NCBI GenBank assembly: GCA_964406005.1 | Contig: CAYOPZ010000028.1 | Span: forward strand, 1 to 37,569 | Length of the DNA: 37,569 bases | Reading direction: 5' to 3' | Source of the DNA: CAYOPZ01 sp964406005 | GTDB lineage: Bacteria; Bacteroidota; Bacteroidia; Bacteroidales; SM23-62 | Part shown: in pieces, positions 24,518 to 33,590 of the stretch | Numbering within the stretch: the first letter of the stretch is position 1 | Layout: the number at the start of each line of letters is the position of its first letter | The notes under the pieces: generated by a model | Told to the model about the DNA's origin: nothing | Seen by the model: only the letters and a program-made list of their open reading frames with translations | Database searches by the model: none | Translations under genes and position numbers: made by a program

Positions 24518-25299
24518 ACATTCTCGACAGCATCATTGCGGATAAGATAAAAGAGGTCAGGCAGCAGAAAGAGCTTGTCCCTGCCGGCCTCCTGGAACGG
24601 GAGGCAGACTTCGGCAGGGTTCCGGCCTCCCTTTCGGCAGCGCTTGAAAAGGAGGGGAGTTCGGGCATCATAGCGGAATTCAAGCGAAGGTCCCCTTCGG
24701 GCGGAACGATCAATGAAGATGCAGATCCCGCAGAGATCGCGGCAGGCTACACGGAGGCGGGGGCGGCCGGCCTTTCCGTGCTGACAGACCGGAAATATTT
24801 CGGGGGGACGGCCGGCGACCTGCGCAGGGCAAGATCGGCCTGCGGGACTCCCATCCTCAGGAAGGAATTCATTTTCGACGAATACCAGGTGCTTGAAAGC
24901 AAGGCCATGGGCGCGGATGCGATCCTGCTGATCGCCGCCGTGCTTGACAGGAGGAAGGTAAGGCAGCTGGCGGGACTGGCCCGGTCTATCGGGCTGGAGG
25001 TCCTGCTGGAGATCCACGGGGAAGGGGAACTGGAGATGATCCATGAATCCGTTGACATGGTGGGCGTCAACAACAGGGACCTGAAAAAGATGGTTACCGG
25101 GACGGAAACCTCGGAAATGCTCGCGGAAAAGATACCGTCAGGCTTCATCAGGATCTCCGAAAGCGGAATTGACGGGCCGGAGGCCGTCAGTAAGCTGAGG
25201 TCGTACGGTTACAGGGGGTTCCTGATAGGCGAGCATTTCATGAGGCAGGAAAATCCCGCAGGGGCATGCAGGGATTTCATCAGTGAATCGGGATCATGA
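24514..25299 (+). CDS. trpC: Indole-3-glycerol phosphate synthase
   Basis: TrpC closes the indole ring from carboxyphenylaminodeoxyribulose phosphate. The product has 261 aa, a single TIM barrel. The substrate-binding EFKRRSPSGG is at 55-64, the catalytic Lys is in LRKEFIFDEYQ, and GVNNRDL and the ESGI phosphate loop are present. It is separate from trpF, unlike the fused enzyme of enteric bacteria. The ends overlap trpD and trpF by four bases each. Confidence 0.97.
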   Translation: MNILDSIIADKIKEVRQQKELVPAGLLEREADFGRVPASLSAALEKEGSSGIIAEFKRRSPSGGTINEDADPAEIAAGYTEAGAAGLSVLTDRKYFGGTAGDLRRARSACGTPILRKEFIFDEYQVLESKAMGADAILLIAAVLDRRKVRQLAGLARSIGLEVLLEIHGEGELEMIHESVDMVGVNNRDLKKMVTGTETSEMLAEKIPSGFIRISESGIDGPEAVSKLRSYGYRGFLIGEHFMRQENPAGACRDFISESGS

Positions 25300-25928
25300 A
25301 AGGATTGAAGGTCAAGATATGCGGAATGCGCGAGCCAGGGAACATACGGGTCGTATCCGGGCTGCTGCCCGATTACATGGGATTCATATTCTATCCCCGG
25401 TCGGGGCGGTTCGTAGGAGACCTGAGCCCTGAAACACTGGCCGGAATACCCTCATCGGTTGAAAAAGTGGGGGTATTCGTAAACGAGGACCCCGGCAGGC
25501 TTGTGCAGACCTGTTCGGCGCTCGGGATAGGGACCGTCCAGCTGCACGGGGACGAATCGCCGGATTACTGCCAAGAGCTGTCGGAAAAGGGTTACCGCAT
25601 CATTAAGGTCTTCCGCATCGGCGGCAGCCCGGCACCTGCCGATATGCGGTCCTTCGGCGCGGTATGCGATTTTTTTCTTTTTGACACGCAGACGGAAGGT
25701 TTCGGCGGCAGCGGGAAAAAATTTTCATGGGAGATGCTGGAAAAACATGCCCTTGACCTGCCGTTTTTCCTGAGCGGCGGCATAGGACCGGAAGATGCCG
25801 GGAAAATACTGCAGCTGGAACATCCCATGCTGTACGGGGTGGATATAAACAGCCGCTTCGAAAATGCCCCTGCAGAAAAGGACCCTGAAGCCTGCAGGGA
25901 TTTCATCCGGAAAATTCGGGAAAAATGA
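25296..25928 (+). CDS. trpF: Phosphoribosylanthranilate isomerase
   Basis: TrpF performs the Amadori rearrangement of phosphoribosylanthranilate. The product has 210 aa. The general base Cys9 is in KICGMRE and the general acid Asp130 in LFDTQT, and FLSGGIGPED forms the phosphate site. It is coupled to trpC and trpB by ATGA overlaps. Confidence 0.96.
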   Translation: MKGLKVKICGMREPGNIRVVSGLLPDYMGFIFYPRSGRFVGDLSPETLAGIPSSVEKVGVFVNEDPGRLVQTCSALGIGTVQLHGDESPDYCQELSEKGYRIIKVFRIGGSPAPADMRSFGAVCDFFLFDTQTEGFGGSGKKFSWEMLEKHALDLPFFLSGGIGPEDAGKILQLEHPMLYGVDINSRFENAPAEKDPEACRDFIRKIREK

Positions 25929-27115
25929 AATACCATCCAGACGAGAACGGTTATTACGGGGAATTCGGGGGCGCCTATATCCCGGAAATGCTCTACGCCA
26001 ATATTGACGAACTCCGCAGGCGGTACCTTGAAATCCTGGAGAGCGGGTCTTTTCAGAAGGAATTCCGCCGGCTCCTGAAAGATTACGTCGGCAGGCCGAG
26101 CCCCCTTTTCCATGCCGGGCGCCTCTCTGAAAAAACCGGTGCCGCCGTCTGGCTGAAAAGAGAGGACATCGTTCATACCGGCGCCCATAAGATCAACAAT
26201 ACGGTAGGCCAGATCCTGGTGGCCGGGCATCTCGGGAAAACCCGCATCATTGCTGAGACGGGAGCGGGCCAGCACGGCGTTGCCACGGCAACGGTGTGCG
26301 CCCTGACCGGCATGCAGTGTGTTGTGTACATGGGAGACACGGATATGAAACGGCAGGAACCGAACGTGCTGAAGATGAAAATGCTGGGCGCGGAAGTGGT
26401 GCCCGTTCACAGCGGCAACAAAACATTGAAGGATGCCACCAACGAGGCCATCAGGGACTGGATCAACCATCCCGAAGACAGCCATTACATCATCGGGTCT
26501 GTGGTGGGGCCACACCCTTATCCCGACCTGGTGACCAGGCTCCAGTCCGTGATCAGCGAAGAGCTGCTGTGGCAGGTCCCCGAGCAGACCGGCAGGGAGC
26601 AGCCCGGCACGATCATCGCCTGCGTGGGCGGCGGGAGCAACGCCATGGGTGCATTCTATCATTACCTCGACAGGGAAGATGTGCGGATGGTAGGTGTGGA
26701 GGCCTCGGGAGAAGGAAGGGACACGGACCGGACCGCGGCAACGCTGGAGACAGGAAGGCCGGGAGTCATACACGGGAGCTATACCATGCTGATGCAGGAC
26801 GCAGACGGGCAGATCACCGAACCGTATTCCATCTCGGCGGGACTCGATTACCCCGGGATCGGGCCTGTTCATTCCTATCTTAAGAAAACGGGCCGTGTCG
26901 AATATTTCTCCGTAACCGACAGGGAAGCCCTGGAAGCCGCATTTTCCCTGGCAAAGCTGGAAGGGATCATTCCCGCACTGGAAAGCGCACATGCACTGGC
27001 AGCACTGGAAAAGCTGAGCTTCCGCCCCGAAGAGGTGGTCGTGGTGAATCTGTCCGGGAGGGGGGACAAGGATATGGAAACCTATACGAAAATGATGCGT
27101 GATGAACAGGATTGA
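25925..27115 (+). CDS. trpB: Tryptophan synthase beta chain
   Basis: TrpB joins indole and serine using pyridoxal phosphate. The product has 396 aa. The PLP lysine is Lys89 in HTGAHKINN, the catalytic Glu111 is in AETGAGQHG, and the phosphate loop is GGGSNAMG. The N-terminal form (YYGEFGGAYIPEML) is that of TrpB1, the type that works with TrpA. It overlaps trpF by four bases and trpA by 14. Confidence 0.97.
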   Translation: MKYHPDENGYYGEFGGAYIPEMLYANIDELRRRYLEILESGSFQKEFRRLLKDYVGRPSPLFHAGRLSEKTGAAVWLKREDIVHTGAHKINNTVGQILVAGHLGKTRIIAETGAGQHGVATATVCALTGMQCVVYMGDTDMKRQEPNVLKMKMLGAEVVPVHSGNKTLKDATNEAIRDWINHPEDSHYIIGSVVGPHPYPDLVTRLQSVISEELLWQVPEQTGREQPGTIIACVGGGSNAMGAFYHYLDREDVRMVGVEASGEGRDTDRTAATLETGRPGVIHGSYTMLMQDADGQITEPYSISAGLDYPGIGPVHSYLKKTGRVEYFSVTDREALEAAFSLAKLEGIIPALESAHALAALEKLSFRPEEVVVVNLSGRGDKDMETYTKMMRDEQD

Positions 27116-27902
27116 CAGGATCTTTGCAGAAAAGAAGGAAGGCATTCTTTCCATCTACCTTACGGCCGGATACCCGGGCCCCGGAGACACCCTTCCCGCA
27201 ATCAGGGAGCTGGAAAAAGCGGGCGCAGACATGGTCGAGATAGGAATGCCTTTTTCCGATCCCCTGGCCGACGGGCCTGTGCTGCAAGGCTGTAACCAGA
27301 GTGCCCTTGAGAACGGCATGACCCTGAACAGGCTTTTCGCACAGCTGGAAGATGTACGTTCACATGTGGATATACCACTGATCCTTATGGGTTATGTCAA
27401 CCCGGTTTTGAGTTTCGGGATGGAAGCTTTCTGCAGGAAGGCCAGGGATTGCGGCATGGACGGTGTAATCCTGCCCGATCTCCCCCTGCATGAATATGAG
27501 CTGAGATACAAAGCTATGTTCGAATCCTCCGGTCTCCATATGATTTTCCTGATCACGCCCCAGACATCCCGGGAAAGGATATGCAGGATTGCATCTGCCG
27601 GCAGGGGTTTCATCTACATGGTATCGGCGGCTTCCACCACGGGAATGAAGAAGGGATTCCGCAAAGAGCAGATCGCCTATTTCAGGAGGATACAAAACAT
27701 GAAGCTGGAGCTTCCCCTTATGATAGGGTTCGGGATATCCTCCGCGGATACCTTCAGGGAAGCCTGTGCACATGCAAACGGAGCCATAATCGGCTCCGCT
27801 TTCATGAAACACCTGACACAGGAGGGAAACCTGCCGGACAGGATATCCTCCTTTATACGCAGCATACGAAACTCACCACCTTCTCAGGTTGATCCGCTCT
27901 GA
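27102..27902 (+). CDS. trpA: Tryptophan synthase alpha chain
   Basis: TrpA releases indole from indole-3-glycerol phosphate and passes it through a tunnel to TrpB. The product has 266 aa from the ATG at 27102; a GTG one codon earlier is possible. The catalytic residues are Glu46 (VEIGMPFSDP) and Asp57 (LADGPV). GYVNPVL and the glycine-rich phosphate region are also present. It is last in the operon. Its final 30 bases overlap the convergent lipoprotein gene, so that gene's end lies within trpA. Confidence 0.96.
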   Translation: MNRIDRIFAEKKEGILSIYLTAGYPGPGDTLPAIRELEKAGADMVEIGMPFSDPLADGPVLQGCNQSALENGMTLNRLFAQLEDVRSHVDIPLILMGYVNPVLSFGMEAFCRKARDCGMDGVILPDLPLHEYELRYKAMFESSGLHMIFLITPQTSRERICRIASAGRGFIYMVSAASTTGMKKGFRKEQIAYFRRIQNMKLELPLMIGFGISSADTFREACAHANGAIIGSAFMKHLTQEGNLPDRISSFIRSIRNSPPSQVDPL

Positions 27903-28733
27903 CTGGTCTCCAACGGTTACCGTAGCAAAGGGATCGCATTCCCCGTCTCCGAAATCGAGGATCACATCCGGCCTTCCCTCTACACTGATAAGGACGGTGC
28001 CACGGGTGATAAAGCGGCAGCCTATTTCCTTCCATAACGGGCTGGTGATCTCGTGTGTATATGCGACGCCTCTCCTGTTCGTGCCTGTTGCAATGCCTTC
28101 GATATACCATATATCATCGCGGGTGTCCCACTTGGTGTCCTCGCCCTCCACAAAGGTGCGGATCCTGTTGACATCCTTGGTAATGACCGTGCTGTCCGGC
28201 GTAGTGATCTTTCCCCCTTCCAGCATGACCGAGAAATACCACAGCCCGTCATACTCGCCTCCTTCGTGGCGGCCTTCGTTGGTAACCGTCCGGGTTCCTT
28301 CCACCTTGTGCCCGTTGACATAAAAATCCTCGAAGGTTACCAGCCTGTATGAGCCTTCCAACCACATCGGCCCCGATACTTCAATAATGATCTTGCCCTC
28401 GTGTGTCCTGTGGCCATTGTCACAGCCGTCCCCGAAATCCACGATCACGGTCCTTGGCCAGAAACTGCCGGGCTGGTGAACAATGGAGATCACCGGGCAG
28501 GTATCGTTCATACCGGATTTTAACGCTGTAAGTTCATATCCGTACATATCCATCAGGTTCATAATTCCGTCTACCTGCGAAAATACGTCATCGTATGCCA
28601 TATCGGCGATTGCATCGTCTTCTGCTGTGATCAGGTCCGCAAACGAGATGTTATTGTTCTTTTCGCATGCGATCATGCCGAGCGCTACCGTCAGCGCTAT
28701 GGCGGAAATTGTCATCAAATTTTTCCTTTTCAT
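27873..28733 (-). CDS. Lipoprotein with two DFGDG repeats, function unknown
   Basis: The product has 286 aa from the ATG at 28733; an ATG at 28769 would add a non-hydrophobic lead before the signal. The lipobox ends at Cys23 (MIAC). Two similar segments are seen: VIVDFGDGCDNG (97-108) and VILDFGDGECD (257-267), each following a Pro-containing strand. Between them the text is beta-rich, with repeated VNG, VEGT and TNEG turns. I recall Bacteroidota lipoproteins with this DFGDGC pattern but know no role. DGDG-like turns might bind Ca2+, which is a guess. The 3' end overlaps trpA by 30 bp. Confidence 0.75.
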   Translation of the reverse strand: MKRKNLMTISAIALTVALGMIACEKNNNISFADLITAEDDAIADMAYDDVFSQVDGIMNLMDMYGYELTALKSGMNDTCPVISIVHQPGSFWPRTVIVDFGDGCDNGHRTHEGKIIIEVSGPMWLEGSYRLVTFEDFYVNGHKVEGTRTVTNEGRHEGGEYDGLWYFSVMLEGGKITTPDSTVITKDVNRIRTFVEGEDTKWDTRDDIWYIEGIATGTNRRGVAYTHEITSPLWKEIGCRFITRGTVLISVEGRPDVILDFGDGECDPFATVTVGDQSERINLRRW

Positions 28734-28857
28734 GGTTTTTACATTTTTATTCGTCGAATCGCTTTCCATATGTTATACACGCCACCCGGCAAATACCCTT
28801 ACATTGCCGGATCAATTCCTGAAAAATTTCCATCTTTGCCTAACCCCTGCGACCGGA

Positions 28858-29748
28858 ATGATAAATACACGGGTATACATAAGTGCTGTCCTGGCCATGA
28901 TCATGTGGAGCCTGACCTTTATCTGGTTCAAGATCGTGAACGAAGTCCTGGGGCCCTTCACAATCGTATTCTTCAGGTTATTGATATCGGGCGTCATACT
29001 TTTTCTGACAGCCTGGCTTTCCGGACTTCTTCAAAGCATACGCAGGGGGGATTTTCTCAAATTTGTCGCGCTTTCCCTGGTTAACCCTGTCATCTATTTC
29101 ATTGCGGAGAGTCTCGGCCTTACCAGGATACAGGCCTCGCTGGCGGCAGTGATCATTTCCACCATTCCCCTGTTCGTGCCTGTGGGGGCATTCTTTTTTT
29201 TCAGGGAACGTCTCTCCGGGCTGAATATTGCGGGGATGTTCATTTCCTTTGCAGGTGTGCTGATCGTTGTTCTGAAGCCCGATCTCTCGTTCAATTCGGC
29301 ACCTGCAGGAGTTCTTCTGATGGCCGGGGCTGTCCTGGCAGCCGTGGGATACATACTGATGGTTAAAAAGCTGACCGAAAGATACAGCGCCTTCAGCATA
29401 ACCACATATCAGAACATATTCGGGGCCGTGCTGTTCTTCCCGGTCTTCCTGTTTACCGAGATGGGGGATCTCTCGCTCGGTGACATGACTCCGGAAGCTG
29501 CCCTGAACCTGGGCTGCCTGACGGTTTTCGGGTCTTCCCTCGCATTCATTCTTTTCAATTACAGTGTGAAGTTCCTGGGCGCCGCGCGCACCCAGCTGTT
29601 TTTAAATATCATCCCCGTATTTACGGCAGTCTTTGCATTCCTTATGCTCGGTGAGCCGCTGGGCATACAGAAAATCATCGGGATCGCCATTGTGCTGTCG
29701 GGGCTGTTCCTCTCCCAGGTCAGGCTCACTTTTGGAAGAGCAGGCTAA
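28858..29748 (+). CDS. EamA/DMT family transporter
   Basis: The product has 296 aa from the ATG at 28858; the frame is open further upstream, but that part lies opposite the lipoprotein gene and is not family-like. It has ten hydrophobic helices in two repeats, with MWSLTFIWFKIV and an FRLL segment early and FNYSVKFLGAARTQLFLNIIPVFTAV in the second half. Substrate unknown. It is only a distant paralogue of the EamA gene at 4365-5243. porQ follows after 69 bp with no promoter or terminator recognised between them. Confidence 0.88.
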   Translation: MINTRVYISAVLAMIMWSLTFIWFKIVNEVLGPFTIVFFRLLISGVILFLTAWLSGLLQSIRRGDFLKFVALSLVNPVIYFIAESLGLTRIQASLAAVIISTIPLFVPVGAFFFFRERLSGLNIAGMFISFAGVLIVVLKPDLSFNSAPAGVLLMAGAVLAAVGYILMVKKLTERYSAFSITTYQNIFGAVLFFPVFLFTEMGDLSLGDMTPEAALNLGCLTVFGSSLAFILFNYSVKFLGAARTQLFLNIIPVFTAVFAFLMLGEPLGIQKIIGIAIVLSGLFLSQVRLTFGRAG

Positions 29749-29817
29749 AAATATATTGGAAGATTCCCCGTTATTAAAGCTGGCAAGGGATGATTCCATC
29801 CGTGCCGGAGCGATTCC

Positions 29818-30864
29818 ATGATCCGCCTGAGAACCATACTGCTCGCAGCGTTGCTTCCCTGCATTCCCTTCCGGGTATGCGGTCAGCTGGGAGGCGGTTC
29901 CACATATTCTTTCCTGAACCTTACAAGCTCGGCGCGCGTTGCTTCGCTGGGCGGCAAGACCACAGGAGCATGGGACGATGACCTGAACCTTCCCTTCCAT
30001 AACCCGGCCCTTCTGAACGATGCCATGTCGGGCCGCCTGGTGCTGAACTACGTGAATTATTTCTCGGATGTCAATTACGGGTACCTTTCCTATGCGGGGA
30101 GCCTGAATAAGGCGGGAACCGTTGCCGCCGGTATTCACTACATCAATTACGGAAGCTTTATCGCTGCCGATGAAAGCGGCAGGAAAACAGGAGAGTTCAG
30201 GGCTTCGGAGTATGCCCTGAACCTGATATGGTCGACAGGTATAGACAGTTTTTTCCGTATCGGGGTGAATGTCAAACCGGTATATTCCATGCTGGAATCG
30301 TACCGCTCATTCGGCATTGTAGCCGATGCAGGAATTACATATACCGGGAAGGAGCAGCTTTTTACAGCGGCGCTTGTGCTCAGGAATTTTGGCGGCCAGA
30401 TCGTTGCATATCACGAACACGGCAGGGAACCCGTGCCTTTCGATGTCCTCCTGGGCATGTCCCATAAGCTACAACATGCCCCCTTCCGTTTTTTCATCGT
30501 GGCCCACGATCTGCAGAAACCCGACCTCAGCTATGAGACCCCGTCCGGGACAGGCAATGAAGTGTATATCTACAGCGGGGCTCCCCTGCCCGAAAACAGG
30601 ATTGAAAGGTTCGGGGACAACCTGATGCGGCATATGATTTTCGGGATCGAGTTCATTCCCCTCGAACATTTCACGCTCCGGGGCGGTTACAATTACCAGC
30701 GCAGGAAGGAACTGAAGATAAGCACCACGCCTGCAATGGTGGGATTTTCATGGGGTTTCGGGATAAGGATATCCAGATTCGATCTTTCCTACGGCAGGGC
30801 CTCCTACCACCTGGCCGGTGCATCCAATCATTTTTCCGTTTCAATGGATATTTCCGCATTCTGA
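29818..30864 (+). CDS. porQ: Type IX secretion system protein PorQ
   Basis: The product has 348 aa. Residues 1-22 form a signal peptide. The mature start, GGGSTYSFLNLTSSARVASLGG, is the hallmark of the PorQ/PorV-type outer-membrane barrel family, and strands ending in aromatic residues run to the C-terminus (SVSMDISAF). In Porphyromonas gingivalis PorQ is needed for type IX secretion and is part of the PorU-V-Q-Z attachment machinery. This predicts that the organism has T9SS. It is followed after 43 bp by cmk and ispH, a neighbourhood I recall from other Bacteroidota. Confidence 0.88.
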   Translation: MIRLRTILLAALLPCIPFRVCGQLGGGSTYSFLNLTSSARVASLGGKTTGAWDDDLNLPFHNPALLNDAMSGRLVLNYVNYFSDVNYGYLSYAGSLNKAGTVAAGIHYINYGSFIAADESGRKTGEFRASEYALNLIWSTGIDSFFRIGVNVKPVYSMLESYRSFGIVADAGITYTGKEQLFTAALVLRNFGGQIVAYHEHGREPVPFDVLLGMSHKLQHAPFRFFIVAHDLQKPDLSYETPSGTGNEVYIYSGAPLPENRIERFGDNLMRHMIFGIEFIPLEHFTLRGGYNYQRRKELKISTTPAMVGFSWGFGIRISRFDLSYGRASYHLAGASNHFSVSMDISAF

Positions 30865-30907
30865 GGAAAGATCGTAAATTAACAGCTTCAAAGTGCGTTC
30901 CCGTCGT

Positions 30908-31630
30908 ATGGAAAAGCCCCTTTCAGATTTGATCATAGCCATTGACGGCCATTCCTCCGGAGGGAAGGGCACATTTGCCAAGGCCATTGCCGGGAAGCTT
31001 GGCCTGACCTATGTCGACAGCGGGGCGATGTACAGGGCGGTGACCCTTTACGCCCTCGAGAACGGCCTTATCCGGGAGGAAAAAATACTGGAAGAGCAGC
31101 TGATCGAAAGGCTCGGGGATATAGAGATCCGGATACTGTACAACCCTGCACAGAAAACATATGAAACCTGGATGAACGGAAGGAATATCGAAAGGGAGAT
31201 CAGGGGCGCGAAAGTCTCCCGGTTTGTCAGTCCCGTGAGCAGGATACGGGAGGTCAGGACCGCTCTTGTCGGGATGCAGAGGTCAATGGCCGGTGACGGG
31301 GGCGTGGTGATGGACGGAAGGGATATCGGTTCCGTTGTTTTTCCGGATGCCGACATCAAGATATTCCTTACCGCAGACCCGGATATAAGAGCCCGGAGAA
31401 GATATGACGAATTGACCGGCAAGGGGATGGATGCGGAATTTGAAAAGGTCAGGCAGAACATCATGGACCGCGACCACCAGGACTCGACCCGTGAAATCAG
31501 TCCCCTGGTAAAGCCCGTTGACGCGGTGGAACTCGACAACAGCAACATGACGGTGGAAGAGCAGATGGAATGGTTCAAAGCCCTGCTCCGCCGGAAAACA
31601 AGGAAAGACCGGCATGAAGATCACGGTTGA
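30908..31630 (+). CDS. cmk: Cytidylate kinase
   Basis: Cmk phosphorylates CMP and dCMP. The product has 240 aa from the ATG at 30908; a GTG at 30893 is a weaker option. The P-loop GHSSGGKGT lies at 14-22, the YVDSGAMYRAVT segment binds the nucleotide, and VVMDGRDIGSVVFP is the family signature. Its last 17 bases overlap the start of ispH. Confidence 0.95.
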   Translation: MEKPLSDLIIAIDGHSSGGKGTFAKAIAGKLGLTYVDSGAMYRAVTLYALENGLIREEKILEEQLIERLGDIEIRILYNPAQKTYETWMNGRNIEREIRGAKVSRFVSPVSRIREVRTALVGMQRSMAGDGGVVMDGRDIGSVVFPDADIKIFLTADPDIRARRRYDELTGKGMDAEFEKVRQNIMDRDHQDSTREISPLVKPVDAVELDNSNMTVEEQMEWFKALLRRKTRKDRHEDHG

Positions 31631-32507
31631 CGAAGGGTCGGGATTCTGCAGCGGGGTCGTAAAAGCGATCAGGAAGGCCGAAAAGGTCCTTGAACGGGAA
31701 GGCGCGCTGTATTCCCTCGGGAATATCGTTCACAATGAAGCGGAGATCGGAAGGCTTTCCGGCTCGGGACTGAAAGCATTGTCATACGATGAATTCAACG
31801 GCCTGAAAAATGCAACCGTTCTGATAAGGGCCCACGGAGAACCTCCCCGGACCTTCGAGACGGCACGAAGGAACAATATACGCCTGATAGACGCAACCTG
31901 CCCCGTCGTCAGGAGACTTCAGGAAAAGATCAGGGAAAAGCATGCGGAAACCGGACCCTCCGGGGGTCAGGTACTGATCTTCGGGAAGAAGGATCATCCC
32001 GAGGTCAGGGCGCTGGTAGGGCAGACCGGCGGTGCGGCCAGGGTGGTCAGGTATCCCGCCGACCTGGAAGATGTGGACCCGGAAAAACCTCTTGCACTGT
32101 TTTCCCAGACCACGATGAACCAGCGGGAATTCGAAGCATTCCGCAAGCTTCTGGAGGAAAGGATCCGTGGCAGGGGCCTCGACCCGGAAGAAAGTCTGGA
32201 GGTCTTCAATACCATATGCACGCAGGTGTCCTGCAGGGAGGACCATCTCAGGAAGTTTGCCGGGCAGCATGACGCGGTGCTGTTCGTGAGCGACAGGAAA
32301 AGCTCGAACGGGCAGGCCTTGTTCAGGGTATGCAGGGAAACAAATGCCGACAGTCATTTTATCACGCATCCGGAAGACCTTGACGGCATTCCCCTCGAGG
32401 GGAAGCATTCGGTCGGCATCTCGGGCGCCACATCCACTCCCGGATGGCTGTTGATGGAGGTGGAGGAACGCCTTAGGAAGAAATTCCCGGATCCAGGACG
32501 CAAATGA
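31614..32507 (+). CDS. ispH: 4-hydroxy-3-methylbut-2-enyl diphosphate reductase
   Basis: IspH makes IPP and DMAPP in the last step of the MEP isoprenoid pathway using a 4Fe-4S cluster. The product has 297 aa. Cluster cysteines are Cys12, Cys96 (ATCPVV) and Cys202 (NTICTQV). Substrate residues include His40, His74, His128 and Glu130 (KDHPEV), Ser231-Asn232 (SSNG) and Ser270. An additional Cys207 stands five residues after the third ligand. It overlaps cmk by 17 bases. Confidence 0.95.
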   Translation: MKITVDEGSGFCSGVVKAIRKAEKVLEREGALYSLGNIVHNEAEIGRLSGSGLKALSYDEFNGLKNATVLIRAHGEPPRTFETARRNNIRLIDATCPVVRRLQEKIREKHAETGPSGGQVLIFGKKDHPEVRALVGQTGGAARVVRYPADLEDVDPEKPLALFSQTTMNQREFEAFRKLLEERIRGRGLDPEESLEVFNTICTQVSCREDHLRKFAGQHDAVLFVSDRKSSNGQALFRVCRETNADSHFITHPEDLDGIPLEGKHSVGISGATSTPGWLLMEVEERLRKKFPDPGRK

Positions 32508-32599
32508 AAACACATGAATTTTTAATGAAAAATTGTTTAATTTTAAATTCCTCTGAAAAACAAACAGGGTAAATGTATCTATCTGAAAATTAATATGAT

Positions 32600-33580
32600 A
32601 TGACAAAAATAAAAAAGATCGGGGTATTGACTTCGGGGGGGGACGCTCCCGGCATGAATGCGGCCATCCGCGCAGTTACAAGGACCGCCATATACCACCG
32701 CCTGAAGGTGGTCGGGATCCGTCACGGTTTCGAGGGAATGATCCACGGAAATTTCAAGGAATTGAAAGCATATTCGGTCAGCGATATCATCCAGAGGGGG
32801 GGCACCATACTGAAGACCGCAAGGAGCAAGGACTTCCTCAAGGTTGAAGGTAGGCAGCAGGCTTTCGAGAACCTGAAAAGGGAAGGCATAGATGCAGTTG
32901 TGGTGATCGGAGGCGACGGGACCCTGGCAGGGGCAAGGCAGTTTTCGGAGGAACACGATATCCCTTTCGTAGGGATCCCCGGAACCATAGACAACGATAT
33001 TTACGGCACAGATTACACCATCGGGTACGATACGGCCCTGAACACGGTGGTTGAGGCCATCGACAAGATCCGCGATACGGCAAGTTCCCACAACCGCCTG
33101 TTTTTTATCGAGGTCATGGGGAAGGATGCAGGGTTTATCGCTTACCGCAGCGGCATAGCAACCGGTGCGGAAGCCATTCTTATTCCCGAGGTCAAGGGGC
33201 AGGAGGAGAACCTGAAAGACTTCCTCGAAAAGGGATACAAACGCAGGAAATCCAGCAATATCATCATCGTGGCCGAAGGCGAGATATCCGGGGGCGCATT
33301 TGCCCTTGCAAAAAAGGTAAAGAACGATTTCAAGGATTACGACGTGAGGGTTTCCGTTCTCGGGCATATGCAGCGCGGGGGCACCCCTTCCGCCTACGAC
33401 AGGGTTACGGCCAGCCAGTTCGGATATGCCGCTGTGCAGGCCCTGCTCGACGACCAGCACAGCGTCATGATCGGGATGGAGAACGGGGAGATCGCCCACT
33501 GCACGTTCAACAAGGCCATTAAGCTGGAGAAGTACGTGGATACCAACAAGATGGAAATCGCCGATATCCTTTCCATCTGA
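32600..33580 (+). CDS. pfkA: ATP-dependent 6-phosphofructokinase
   Basis: PfkA phosphorylates fructose 6-phosphate in glycolysis. The product has 326 aa. GGDGT at 104-108 and PGTIDNDI at 127-134 mark the ATP-using type; PPi-dependent enzymes have GGDD and a Lys in PKTIDND. The catalytic Asp is 131. SGGDAPGMN and HMQRGGTPSAYDR are typical. A 92-bp AT-rich gap separates it from ispH, so it may have its own promoter, although no clear TAnnTTTG box is seen. priA starts 10 bp after its stop. Confidence 0.96.
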   Translation: MTKIKKIGVLTSGGDAPGMNAAIRAVTRTAIYHRLKVVGIRHGFEGMIHGNFKELKAYSVSDIIQRGGTILKTARSKDFLKVEGRQQAFENLKREGIDAVVVIGGDGTLAGARQFSEEHDIPFVGIPGTIDNDIYGTDYTIGYDTALNTVVEAIDKIRDTASSHNRLFFIEVMGKDAGFIAYRSGIATGAEAILIPEVKGQEENLKDFLEKGYKRRKSSNIIIVAEGEISGGAFALAKKVKNDFKDYDVRVSVLGHMQRGGTPSAYDRVTASQFGYAAVQALLDDQHSVMIGMENGEIAHCTFNKAIKLEKYVDTNKMEIADILSI

Positions 33581-33590
33581 TTCGTTAAGC

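Noticed and set aside
25592..27154. A 520-codon open frame opposite trpF and trpB
   Set aside because: It lacks family features and lies wholly antisense to two certain genes; GC-rich codon use leaves the opposite frame open by chance.
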